From CAMBRF01 sp964404035 (GTDB lineage Bacteria; Verrucomicrobiota; Kiritimatiellia; CAIKKV01; CAITUY01), in contig CAYOIT010000124.1 of assembly GCA_964404035.1 (NCBI GenBank), positions 1 to 14,059 of the forward strand: 14,059 nt of DNA, read 5' to 3'. Under the pieces are notes generated by a model. It did no database searches. It was not told where the DNA came from and was given only the letters and a program-made list of their open reading frames with translations. Positions 6,560-14,059 of this stretch are shown one piece after another. Each line of letters starts with the position of its first letter. Position 1 is the stretch's first letter. A program made the position numbers and the translations under genes.

Positions 6560-6680
6560 AGCATCCCGTCGCTCCGCGGCAGGGCCAGGTTCTCGCCGCG
6601 CAGCCTTGCGGTGTGCACCCCGTTGATCGTTCCGTCATTGCGGACCAAGCCGCCGCTCGCATCGGGAGAGCACCACCCGC
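6560..6680 (-). pseudogene. Probable displaced C-terminal end of the beta-helix protein
   Basis: Just beyond the point where the beta-helix reading frame picks up the unlikely tail SRCERRLGPQ, the next minus frame reads PDASGGLVRNDGTINGVHTA and RLRGENLALP. This is compositionally more like a protein end. Skipping one base in the CTCTCCC run near 6680 would join RLSRVVL to PDASGG. I do not recognise a family, and it could instead be the front of the GH99-like remnant. Confidence 0.4.
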
Positions 6681-8413
6681 GACAAGCGAAACGCATAGCA
6701 GCCATTCCCTGCATGGTCGCTCTTCGCCAGGATCCACAGGCCATAGATACCGGGCTGAAGCGAGGGAGAGACAAAACAGCGCTTGGGGTTGAACACCATG
6801 GCAGAGGCTGCGGGGCCCCGCCGGTTGTCCGATGCATCGCCGAAGCCCAGGACTGTCGTGCCGTCAAAATCGCACTGCGCGTCTCCGAGGAAATGCCAGG
6901 CGTAGCCGACACCGTTGTCGTGACCGGCGTTCCGCTCCCGATCTTCGCCTCGGACATACACAGGGCATGGAGAGTTCTGTTCGTGCAGGGCCAGGATATA
7001 CCCCGAATCCGTTTCGTCGTCCTCTTCCAGCTTGGCAGGCAATTGCCAGGCATAGCCCTTGTAGCCCACGGGGAAATCCAGGACGACTTCGGAGGGAAGC
7101 CCTGCCAGTTCGGCAGGCAGACCGCCCCGGCGGTAGACTGGCTTGTGCTCCGTCCCTTCGGAGCACGCCCCATACTGACAACAGTCGCCGATGGTTCCGG
7201 TGTCATAAAGCAGCTTGCCCCGCGGCCGACCAGCGTCGGCTTTGAGGGAAGTCCCGAAGCTGGCCAACTGGCCGATATGCCCGTCGTTTGTCAGCAGGTG
7301 AAGGGGCTCGGCCGTCCGATTCACGGCGGTCACGTGGGTCATGTGCAGAGAGTCCACCGAGGCGCCACGCTCAATGGCAATGGAGGGCGCGGCCCATTCC
7401 TCTTCGGTGCGCTGGAAATCCGTCACGGAGAGGTTCCCGATGTGAGCGCCCGACTCGATCCAGACCAGGGACTCCTTGGCAAAGTCGGGATTCACGCTCC
7501 GGGGGTCGACGTGCGCCCCGTCCGGGTTTCTGAACGTCTTGCGTATGCATAGGCCCGTCAACGAGATGTCCTCGAACCGGGATTCGCCCCCCGGCCAGAA
7601 GTCCATGAACATCCGAAAATTCGAAAACGCGATGGCATTGACCCGGAAGGAGCCGAAAACGTTGGTGATGCGAATACGTCGTACGGGCGATTTCATGGAC
7701 AGCAACCGGACGCCGGTATAGCCGTTATCCGCGTAGAGTCCGTCAATGGAGATGTCCTCGATGGGGCCGCTGGAGATGGCGGCTGCGTGTCCGTCATCGG
7801 CATTCAGAGCCACCATGTCGTCGTGCGTGGCACCCTTGAGGTTGGCGATCCGCCCGAAGCGGGACGGGCCATGGATATGCACCCCATCCATGTTGATGAA
7901 AATGGGATTGCAGTGCGTGTAGTCGAAGGTAATGTCCTCGATCGTGAAGTTTTCGAGCTGCGCCAACTGGATGCCAAAGGTTATCGGATCCCGTAGCGTC
8001 AGACCGCGAATCGTTAGATTCCGGACATTGACCAGGCGCATGAGCACCCCGATATAGCGCTCCGGGGAATACGGGGCGAAGTGGTCCCCGCCGTGAAAGG
8101 GATTTGGCGATTGCGAGCGGTTATCCATATCCCAGACGCCCCCCATCAGCGTGATGGCGTCATTGCCTCCGGTGTGGTCGTCGTTGGTCAGCATGATCGT
8201 GTCCGCCCCCGGCGCCAGGCGAATGGTGGTCAGGTTGTCCAGCCGCAGGGTCTGGCCGGAATGGATGATCAGCGTTCGGCTGATGAGGTACTGCTTGGGT
8301 GGCGGCGGGAGGTACACGGCCGAAGTCCCGGCGTCGAGCAGCGCCTGGATGCCTGCCGTGTCGTCATGCGTCCCGTCGCCGATGATGCCGGCGTGATGGA
8401 TCGTATTATTCAA
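6635..8413 (-). CDS. GH28/pectate-lyase-like right-handed beta-helix protein
   Basis: A 592-residue protein. Residues 11-60 match the pectate-lyase-superfamily start (GDGTHDDTAGIQALLD, AVYLPPPPKQYLISRTL). Residues 75-400 are beta-helix coils. The segments NMDGVHIHG (174-182) and HDDMVALN (197-204) resemble the GH28 NTDG and DD catalytic blocks; GVRLLSMKS may stand for the RIK block, but no GHG block is seen. Residues 425-580 look like an appended beta-sandwich. It probably acts on, or once acted on, an acidic polysaccharide. There is no signal peptide, unlike its neighbours. The start is TTG at 8413, the only start-like codon after an in-frame stop, with AAAGGG upstream. It overlaps the upstream gene's stop (TTGA), suggesting coupled translation. 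The last residues (SRCERRLGPQ) are probably frameshift-derived. Confidence 0.85.
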   Translation of the reverse strand: MNNTIHHAGIIGDGTHDDTAGIQALLDAGTSAVYLPPPPKQYLISRTLIIHSGQTLRLDNLTTIRLAPGADTIMLTNDDHTGGNDAITLMGGVWDMDNRSQSPNPFHGGDHFAPYSPERYIGVLMRLVNVRNLTIRGLTLRDPITFGIQLAQLENFTIEDITFDYTHCNPIFINMDGVHIHGPSRFGRIANLKGATHDDMVALNADDGHAAAISSGPIEDISIDGLYADNGYTGVRLLSMKSPVRRIRITNVFGSFRVNAIAFSNFRMFMDFWPGGESRFEDISLTGLCIRKTFRNPDGAHVDPRSVNPDFAKESLVWIESGAHIGNLSVTDFQRTEEEWAAPSIAIERGASVDSLHMTHVTAVNRTAEPLHLLTNDGHIGQLASFGTSLKADAGRPRGKLLYDTGTIGDCCQYGACSEGTEHKPVYRRGGLPAELAGLPSEVVLDFPVGYKGYAWQLPAKLEEDDETDSGYILALHEQNSPCPVYVRGEDRERNAGHDNGVGYAWHFLGDAQCDFDGTTVLGFGDASDNRRGPAASAMVFNPKRCFVSPSLQPGIYGLWILAKSDHAGNGCYAFRLSRVVLSRCERRLGPQ

Positions 8414-11400
8414 TGTTCTGCCCTTTCCCGAGGATTCTTGCGTTCACCCGCTGCAGCCACGCAATCACCTTCCTTCGATTGCGGAACTGCATAGAGGAAC
8501 CGCGCGGGCACGTGCTGGCGTTCCTGGGTGCGACTTTCCCACATCAGGTGGATGCCGGCAATGCCCTTGCCATGGGCGTATTCGATCCGCAGCGGATACC
8601 GCTTCCCGGCCTCCAGCCGCAGCGACGGCGTGCGATGGCGCCGGCACGGGTAATGCCGGTCAATCCGCGCGCTCCGCCGGTCCGCCGTGCCATCATCCTC
8701 GATGACGAGTCGGTCGCCCAGCCACACCTTGACCTTGGCTGACGGATCGCTCTCCACGATGAACCGGTAGTCCTCACTGAAACGCGCCTCGATCTCGCCG
8801 GTCCAGCACGCGCTGAAATTGTCCGTAGGAATCCCTTCGGCCGGCGAACCCTCGCCCCAGGTCGCCGGGATCATGCCGCCCTTGAGATCCGGCGCCGCCT
8901 CGAACCAGACGCGCGGATCCGTGCGCGTCAGGGTCGGCGTGCCCGCGAGGTCAGGATTGGCAAAGTACTCGGCGCGCAACCCGGTGCCGGTACCGGCGGC
9001 GGCTTCGGGCGCATCGTGCAGAACGATCTTGCCCTTCAGCCGCGTCCAGTCATTCCAGCCCTCAATGCGATAAAGGGGCGTACCGCAACGGCCCTGCATC
9101 CCGTAATAGACCGAACCGTCGGGATAGCTCCACAGTCCGTTGGAGGTCTGGTCGGCATCGTGGAGCGAATCCGCATGGTCGTTCCAGAAGTCCCAGACCC
9201 ACGGTGTGTCGCGGTCGCCGAGCACTTCTTCCATGAGATTGCCGGCATAAAGCCCTTCGGTGCTCCACACCGAGGTGGGAATGCCAAGCCGGTCGCGGGC
9301 TATGATGTTGCCCAGCACCGGGCCGAGCAGGCCATGGGAGCAGGTGAGCCGGCCCAGCCCGCCGATGTGGCGGCCCACGGCCCATTGCGCGTTTCCGGAT
9401 GCATCCCATTTCACGATGCGGACCGAATAGCCGTAATACTCCGGCCAGAACTCGCCCTGACGATCCTCGTTGGCGCTGCCGTGGCCGCCGAGCAACTGGT
9501 AAGTGTTGCCGGCTTCATCGCGCTGCAGCGCGCGTCCCGAGGGTCGGGGGCCAAAGTCATCCGGGTTCCGGAACTGCTCTGGATAGATCGCGGATGATCG
9601 CGTCTCGGCGGCAAAGTCCCAGCGCGGCGGCGCGGCGACATCGTTCGCATTCGCGTTGGGCAGCGTGAACCAGGCCCGCTCGTTGTTGCCGTCCGCCATG
9701 GTCAACGTCCAATCCTTGCCCAGATCGAGCGAGCTGCCGTAGGCGCAGTGAAAGGTGCCGAAGGTGACCTCATCGGCGGTCATTTGACCGTCGCCATTCA
9801 AGTCGCTCCAGGCAAACGCCGAGGGCCGCTGCGCCGGTTTGCGCAGGGCCAGAGCGTCGGTCCAGAGCGCCGGCCACTCCTTGCGGAGGTCCATGCGGCC
9901 GAAGACGGCCCGCGGGATCAGTCGCCCTTGTGCCCGGTCGACCTCATACACCGACGCGCCGCGGTTGGGCTCCGCACGCACATACCACAGCCGCCCCCCA
10001 CGCCGCCGCAACTCCCAAGGGCTGCCGAAGCAGGCAATCGTTTGAAAGAGGCCGTCCGTTTCGGGCTCCTCGAAGGTTTCGAGCATCTTCCACGTCCGGG
10101 TCTCCGGCTCGATGCGCACCAGGCACAGCATTCCGGCGCCGCCCTCGATGGTGGCCAGGGTGGGATCTTCCGGGTCCAAGGCAACGGCGTGCCCCCAGCG
10201 TTGGCCACCGAACCATTCGGACACAACCTTTCCCTTGGCATCGAACCGCGCGGTACGGTTGATCGCAGGTGTGCCGGCTTCCACCGTCACGAACCCGCCG
10301 GCGCCATCGGAGGCGACGCCGTACAGGCCGCGGAAATCCTCTCCCACCCACGGACCCGTCTGGCGACCGCCGGCGCGGCCGAACCGCGCGATTTCCTTCC
10401 CGTCCGGGCTGATTCGCAGCACCTGCTGCGAGCCACCCTCGGCGATCAGGAAATTGCCGGCGACCGCATCCCAGGCGATCGCTCGTGGCTGGTCGAGCTT
10501 CAAGGCTGGCCAGACCTTTTCGGGCGTCGCGCCCCGCTCACAGCGAAAGACGCCGTCCTTTGCCAACACCCAGGCGGCGCCGTCGGGTCCAATGGTAAGC
10601 GAGCCCGGCCCGGCCAGTGAAGCCGATGCCACTTCCTTCCCATCATCGAGCGACAGCCAACGCAGGATATCATGCGAGCGATACGCCAGCACCGCTACGC
10701 CGTCGCGTGCCGCGACGTTCACATTGTGGCACCAGCCCCACCTTTGGGGCTTTGGCTCGATATCGACCGGAAAACCTCCACGCTTTGAACCGTTGGCGGT
10801 GTCAACGACATCCAGTAATAACGAGAGTCCACGATGATAGGACATCACCGCCAGGCGCCCCGCGCCGTCGGACGCGATGGCCTCCGAAAAGGCGGCATAC
10901 CCATCATGATGTGTGATCGACCAGCGTCTCGTGCCGTCTGGCCGGAGCGCCAACACCTGTCCCGTGAATTCGCTACCGGGAAATCCAACGTAAAACCCAT
11001 TCGTATCGCTGGTCACCGTTTCCGGGCCGCGATGGTTGCCGCCCCAGCAGCGTGTGAGGGCTTCAGGATGGCTCACTCCCAGCACCGTCACCAACGAGGC
11101 CTGGAACCCGGGTCGGCTCAACGCCCGCCATTCATAGTTGCCGGGCGGCATCGGCCGTCCCAAATCGTCAAGGCCATCCCACTCGATCCACAGGTCGCCC
11201 TTGGTCCGCTTCTCGCCGAACACCAGATTCCGCAATAAAGTGCCCGTTGCGTCGAATACACCGACAGAGACCCGGCCTGGCTTGGAAAGCGTGATGTTCG
11301 CCGCGGCGCGGGCGCTGGCCGGCTTCGTCTCCTGGACCACCCCGACGGTGAGGGTTGCCCGCCCGGTGCGGTCGGTAATGCAAGGCCCCAGCGTGCTGGC

Positions 11401-12156
11401 GGGATGAACCCCGTCGGCTACCGGTTTACCGTTCAGGATGAGGCTGTCGCACCGTATCGAAATACCATCGCATTCGAGGTGGCCATTACCCGCCACTTCC
11501 AGCGCGCCGACCAGCAACTGCTCGTTTTTCGCACTGCCGGTATTGATCCAGCGGTCGGCCAGACGAAGGTCGGCGCCGAACGCTCCACCGATGCGCACGG
11601 TCCCGATCTTCATCCGTTCGCCATCGGACCACACCTCCCAGTCCGAGACTCCGGTCCGGTAGCGATTGTTGCCGATCTCGATGGTCAGGCGCGACGTGTC
11701 CCAGCGACTCAAGGGCCCCATGGTGCAACCATGATTTGGAGGATTTTGAGGGGAGAGGCATTGTTGTGAGAGGGTCTGCCAGCGCAAGGTGCCCTCGCCG
11801 CGGAGATAGAGAAGCGTCGTCTCTTTCGCTGCCCCCGTCGGCTCCGGACGGGATGGCGTGCCGGGATTGTCGGAGAACCCGGCGCCATAGACCTGCTGGC
11901 CGGACACAAAATCGTGGAACTCCAAGGCGCCGCCACCCAGGTCGATGCCCCCGTAGCTGCTGATGCCGCCGTGCACGCCCGCGACCACCACGCCGCCGAG
12001 GAAGTTGAGGCGATGCCCGTTCAGATCCACTTCGCGCACGTCGGTATTGATGCCGCCAGCAGACAGTTGCAGATGCGGCACGTTCTGGCCGCCGGTATGC
12101 GCCTGGAAGGACACCTCGACATCCGCCTGCAACACCAGCCGGTGCGCGCCCGCCAC
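8410..12156 (-). CDS. Large multidomain protein: FlgD-like Ig, beta-propeller, PA14 (main part of amber-split gene)
   Basis: An open frame of 1248 residues. Residues 1-240 are strand-rich and Gly-rich, like autotransporter-type or carbohydrate-binding sandwiches. Residues 290-348 are a FlgD-like Ig domain (VSVGVFDATGTLLRNLV, EWDGLDDLGRPMPPGNYEWR). Residues 375-1045 hold NHL/SMP-30-like propeller blades (QVLRISPDGKEIARFGRAGG and similar). DLNGDGQMTADE (785-796) is an EF-hand/dockerin-like calcium loop. Residues 1058-1225 are a PA14 domain (GLRAEYFANPDLAGTPTLTR, GIHLMWES). PA14 and propellers point to carbohydrate contact outside the cell. The first possible start, GTG at 12156, has no ribosome binding site and lies inside a domain. 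A single TAG separates it from the signal-peptide-bearing ORF in the same frame, so this is best read as the 3' portion of one gene. Its stop overlaps the start of the beta-helix gene. Confidence 0.88.
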   Translation of the reverse strand: MAGAHRLVLQADVEVSFQAHTGGQNVPHLQLSAGGINTDVREVDLNGHRLNFLGGVVVAGVHGGISSYGGIDLGGGALEFHDFVSGQQVYGAGFSDNPGTPSRPEPTGAAKETTLLYLRGEGTLRWQTLSQQCLSPQNPPNHGCTMGPLSRWDTSRLTIEIGNNRYRTGVSDWEVWSDGERMKIGTVRIGGAFGADLRLADRWINTGSAKNEQLLVGALEVAGNGHLECDGISIRCDSLILNGKPVADGVHPASTLGPCITDRTGRATLTVGVVQETKPASARAAANITLSKPGRVSVGVFDATGTLLRNLVFGEKRTKGDLWIEWDGLDDLGRPMPPGNYEWRALSRPGFQASLVTVLGVSHPEALTRCWGGNHRGPETVTSDTNGFYVGFPGSEFTGQVLALRPDGTRRWSITHHDGYAAFSEAIASDGAGRLAVMSYHRGLSLLLDVVDTANGSKRGGFPVDIEPKPQRWGWCHNVNVAARDGVAVLAYRSHDILRWLSLDDGKEVASASLAGPGSLTIGPDGAAWVLAKDGVFRCERGATPEKVWPALKLDQPRAIAWDAVAGNFLIAEGGSQQVLRISPDGKEIARFGRAGGRQTGPWVGEDFRGLYGVASDGAGGFVTVEAGTPAINRTARFDAKGKVVSEWFGGQRWGHAVALDPEDPTLATIEGGAGMLCLVRIEPETRTWKMLETFEEPETDGLFQTIACFGSPWELRRRGGRLWYVRAEPNRGASVYEVDRAQGRLIPRAVFGRMDLRKEWPALWTDALALRKPAQRPSAFAWSDLNGDGQMTADEVTFGTFHCAYGSSLDLGKDWTLTMADGNNERAWFTLPNANANDVAAPPRWDFAAETRSSAIYPEQFRNPDDFGPRPSGRALQRDEAGNTYQLLGGHGSANEDRQGEFWPEYYGYSVRIVKWDASGNAQWAVGRHIGGLGRLTCSHGLLGPVLGNIIARDRLGIPTSVWSTEGLYAGNLMEEVLGDRDTPWVWDFWNDHADSLHDADQTSNGLWSYPDGSVYYGMQGRCGTPLYRIEGWNDWTRLKGKIVLHDAPEAAAGTGTGLRAEYFANPDLAGTPTLTRTDPRVWFEAAPDLKGGMIPATWGEGSPAEGIPTDNFSACWTGEIEARFSEDYRFIVESDPSAKVKVWLGDRLVIEDDGTADRRSARIDRHYPCRRHRTPSLRLEAGKRYPLRIEYAHGKGIAGIHLMWESRTQERQHVPARFLYAVPQSKEGDCVAAAGERKNPRERAEH

Positions 12157-12162
12157 CCCGGT

Positions 12163-12624
12163 CTAGCAGCCGGTTCGTCTAAACTTGATGGCGTTGAGAC
12201 GGAGTGTATCGCGGGAATCCTGGCCGGCGGTTTCGCCACCGAGATAGCAGATGGTCGGCGTCGCCCCGAACCGCCGCACCGGACCGCCGGAGAAGATAAT
12301 TTTCAAGCCGACATCGCCCGCCGCGCCTCCGAAATCGCCGCGCGTAAACAGCGAACCGCCGGCGCCGTCCTGGTCCATGACCACGTCCCGGAATACACGG
12401 TCAATCGGCCAGGCAAACGCATTCGAGGCAGGCAGGCGGACGCTCACGCCCGTGGTCTGCGGCCACTGCGTGTAAAGTTGTGTCGGGTCGTCGAGGTTGA
12501 CGATCGGCCCGCGCGCCGCGGCTGCCGCTGGCCCTGACGTGTCGGCGGCCGCGACAGGCCGCCCGCCCAATACCGCCAGCGCCAGAATGCCGATGGCTAC
12601 TCTCATCAGTTTTTGTATGCTCAT
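12163..12624 (-). CDS. Signal-peptide-bearing N-terminal part of the amber-split multidomain protein
   Basis: A 153-residue frame beginning at the ATG at 12624, which is preceded by AGAGGAAG at 7 nt. Residues 1-27 are a clear signal peptide (RVAIGILALAVLGG, cleavage near VAAAD). The mature part (FAWPIDRVFRDVVMDQ, GLKIIFSGGPVRRFG, TLRLNAIKFRR) reads like the first strands of an extracellular beta domain. It ends at TAG (12165-12163). The next codons in the same frame lead straight into GAHRLVLQADVEV of the 1248-residue ORF. Alone it would be a short secreted fragment of no known family; with the TAG read as sense the product would be about 1400 residues. I chose 12624 rather than a start at 12687 because the extra residues would precede the signal peptide and fall close to a hairpin element. 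Confidence 0.8.
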   Translation of the reverse strand: MSIQKLMRVAIGILALAVLGGRPVAAADTSGPAAAAARGPIVNLDDPTQLYTQWPQTTGVSVRLPASNAFAWPIDRVFRDVVMDQDGAGGSLFTRGDFGGAAGDVGLKIIFSGGPVRRFGATPTICYLGGETAGQDSRDTLRLNAIKFRRTGC

Positions 12625-12688
12625 ATTGGACTTCCTCTCGATAAAGTCGGTAGATGTTTGCGACTGTTGAACAATGGATGCCTCCATC

Positions 12689-12724
12689 CCCTCTCCCCTT
12701 GAGGGAGAGGGCTAGGGTGAGGGG
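12689..12724 (+). repeat. CCCTCACCC-type REP-like hairpin, copy 1
   Basis: CCCTCTCCC (12689-12697) pairs with GGGAGAGGG (12703-12711) around a 5-nt loop, followed by CTAGGGTGAGGGG. This hairpin-plus-tail form is a well-known dispersed intergenic repeat found in many bacteria. It lies 65 bp upstream of the amber-split gene. Confidence 0.8.
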
Positions 12725-12798
12725 TTTCCGGTCTGGCTCACCAATAGCCACTCAGCATGCCAGATGTGCCTAGGAAGTTCTCTTACAGATTCCCTATA

Positions 12799-12834
12799 CC
12801 CCTCACCCCCACCCTCTCCCACAAGGGGAGAGGG
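12799..12834 (-). repeat. CCCTCACCC-type REP-like hairpin, copy 2 (inverted)
   Basis: CCCCTCACCCC is followed by CCCTCTCCC (12812-12820), a 5-nt loop and GGGAGAGGG (12826-12834). It is the reverse complement form of 12689-12724, so the two face each other about 75 bp apart, like a REP doublet. It lies about 70 bp after the stop of the right-hand gene and may protect its mRNA 3' end. Confidence 0.8.
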
Positions 12835-12905
12835 AGAAGTCGAACAGGGCTGTCTCTGGTGCACCGTTTCCGCCGAAACTCGCGACAAAGTTTTTTGGGG
12901 GCAAC

Positions 12906-14059
12906 TCACTCCACCGCCGCCTCGCCCCACTCCTTGGGCTCCAGCCGGCTCTCGTGGGGGATGTCGTCGATGACGTTCGCCGTGAAGCTGTTGTTGTTGA
13001 GGTAGGCCCGGCGGACCGCCTTGCCGACGCCCTGGGCGTTGCCGAAGATGTAGCCGAGGTCCATCTTCAACTTCTGGCCGGGCTCAAGCTTCAGCCGCAG
13101 CGCCTCCAGCGGTAGAGCGACTTTCGCAAAGAAGCCCTTGTCGGTCTTCTCAACCGTCAGCGCGACGTTCTCCAAAAACTTGATCTCGTCAAAACTCTCC
13201 TTGCCGGTCGGCGAGATGAGTACAATGGACTCGCCCTTGAACTCCTTCACCTTCGGGAAATAAACCGTCGCGAACGGCTTCCCCTGGTACTGCGTCACCA
13301 GGATGCGCACCGGCTCGCCAAGGCTGTTCTCCAACTGGATGTCGAGGCAGTTGCCGCCCTTGAAGAGCAACTTCGGGTCGGGAACCGCGTTGACCAGCGG
13401 TGTGGCGGAGACAACCTCGTAGTCCAGAAGCAAGTTTTTCTCGTCGCGGGCCACCCTGACCTTGAAGGCCGGCCCGGTCTCCAACTCCTTCTCGACGGTC
13501 ATGGCGGTGGCCAGAGCCTTGCCGATCACAACCCGGGTGCCGACGGACATGGCCTGCTTGTACTCCCGCTGCGCCACTTCGGCCTTGGCGGCCAGCTCGG
13601 GGGTGTGGGCGTACGTGCCGCCGGGCAGATCCTTGATCGTGTCCAGGCCCATGACTTCCCACACGCGGGCATCCTGGCCGCCGCCGATCGCGAAGTAACG
13701 ATCCTTGCCATCGATCTTGAGCTTGCCGAAATATCCGCCCTGCCCTTCGGGCTGACCCTCGTCCTGGCCGCGGTTGAGCATAAGCCGGCCGTCCTTCAAG
13801 AGCGCGCCGACATAGATGCCGTCTGTGCGGAATACGTGGTTCGGGTGGAAGTAGGTCTGGTAGACGAGGAAGTCGCCGCCCTTGCCCATGCACTGGGTCA
13901 TGCCCCAGAGCTTGCCGGGACCGGTCACGCCCAGGTTCAGCGCCTGCTGCCAATGCACGATGCCGCTGTAACTCCAGAGCTTGGCCCCATCCTTGGCGTA
14001 GCGGGCTAGCGCCAGCCCCTTGTTCGCCGTGTAGGTGACGATGCCGCCATCCTCCAGCG
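12906..14059 (-). CDS. Propeller-like protein with CBM9/DOMON-like C-terminal domain, 5' end outside window
   Basis: An open minus frame entering from the right edge; 383 residues are visible before a TGA at 12908. The first 60 visible residues (DGGIVTYTANKGLALARYAK, DGAKLWSYSG) look like blades of a PQQ/NHL-type propeller. After a linker with AKAEVAQREYKQAMS, residues from about GKALATAMTVEKELETGPAF to the end form a beta-sandwich of the CBM9/DOMON-like kind seen in secreted carbohydrate-related proteins (LLLDYEVVS, GNCLDIQLEN, FFAKVALPLEALRL, KMDLGYIFGN). The assignment of the last domain rests on pattern only. Any signal peptide would be outside the window. The internal GTG at 13958 is not a real start because the frame continues upstream with sensible protein. 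Confidence 0.85.
   Translation of the reverse strand, partial: LEDGGIVTYTANKGLALARYAKDGAKLWSYSGIVHWQQALNLGVTGPGKLWGMTQCMGKGGDFLVYQTYFHPNHVFRTDGIYVGALLKDGRLMLNRGQDEGQPEGQGGYFGKLKIDGKDRYFAIGGGQDARVWEVMGLDTIKDLPGGTYAHTPELAAKAEVAQREYKQAMSVGTRVVIGKALATAMTVEKELETGPAFKVRVARDEKNLLLDYEVVSATPLVNAVPDPKLLFKGGNCLDIQLENSLGEPVRILVTQYQGKPFATVYFPKVKEFKGESIVLISPTGKESFDEIKFLENVALTVEKTDKGFFAKVALPLEALRLKLEPGQKLKMDLGYIFGNAQGVGKAVRRAYLNNNSFTANVIDDIPHESRLEPKEWGEAAVE

Larger units (their letters stand above)
12625..12905. other. Intergenic stretch with inverted REP-like pair
   Basis: 281 bp between the right-hand partial gene and the amber-split gene. It holds two hairpin elements (12689-12724 and 12799-12834) in opposite orientation and the ribosome binding site of the gene starting at 12624. 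I see no strong sigma-70 promoter and no open frame with credible content. Confidence 0.6.

Noticed and set aside
9748..10620. 290-codon plus-strand frame (and 6611-7552, 11914-12537)
   Set aside because: All are antisense to minus-strand frames with clear domains, and none has a recognisable product.
12163..12687. Longer start of the signal-peptide ORF at 12687
   Set aside because: The extra 21 residues precede the signal peptide, lie next to the hairpin repeat and have no ribosome binding site, whereas the ATG at 12624 has a strong one.

Overview
The window is high-GC bacterial DNA in which every gene I can support lies on the minus strand, so transcription runs from right to left. The gene content suggests a member of the PVC group, most likely Kiritimatiellota, Lentisphaerota or a related Verrucomicrobiota. 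The reasons are very large secreted multidomain proteins (right-handed beta-helix 'choice-of-anchor Q' modules, PKD-like, FlgD-like, NHL-type propeller and PA14 domains), a hybrid GntR-HTH/LacI-sensor regulator, remnants of GH99/WbsX-like and uroporphyrinogen-decarboxylase-like genes that usually sit in polysaccharide-use clusters, and short dispersed palindromes. This assignment is inference; there is no rRNA or other marker gene.

Layout from right to left, in the direction of transcription. (1) 14059-12906: C-terminal 383 residues of a protein with a propeller-like start and a CBM9/DOMON-like end, cut by the window edge. (2) 12905-12625: an intergenic stretch with two inverted REP-like hairpins. 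(3) 12624-8410: a secreted protein of about 1400 residues (signal peptide, beta-strand-rich N-terminus, FlgD-like Ig, beta-propeller, EF-hand-like loop, PA14), broken into a 153-residue and a 1248-residue part by one in-frame TAG. (4) 8413-6635: a GH28/pectate-lyase-like beta-helix protein, coupled to the preceding gene by a TTGA overlap. (5) about 6680-6076: a stretch of decayed gene ends, with pieces of a beta-helix C-terminus, a GH99/WbsX-like protein and a URO-D-like protein in alternating frames. (6) 6000-5271: a UPF0175 antitoxin and DUF3368 PIN-toxin pair with its own promoter. (7) 5270-4858: non-coding DNA with a REP-like inverted pair and a hairpin. (8) 4797-3652: a GntR/LacI hybrid regulator whose C-terminal tail is encoded by a 7-bp tandem repeat. 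(9) 3651-3490: an intergenic stretch with a 66-bp hexamer-periodic palindrome. (10) 3489-1: the first 1163 codons of a giant secreted protein made of tandem beta-helix and PKD-like modules, running off the left edge. Two of its segments are near-identical at a constant 1428-bp spacing.

Taken together this looks like an accessory locus for surface or secreted polysaccharide interaction, with a local sugar-type regulator, a toxin-antitoxin pair and clear signs of gene decay and repeat activity. I see no CRISPR array, phage genes, tRNA, rRNA or intact transposase. I did not find a convincing new multi-gene system. The items most worth checking are the amber-split giant protein, the modular duplication, the patchwork of gene tails and the repeat families.
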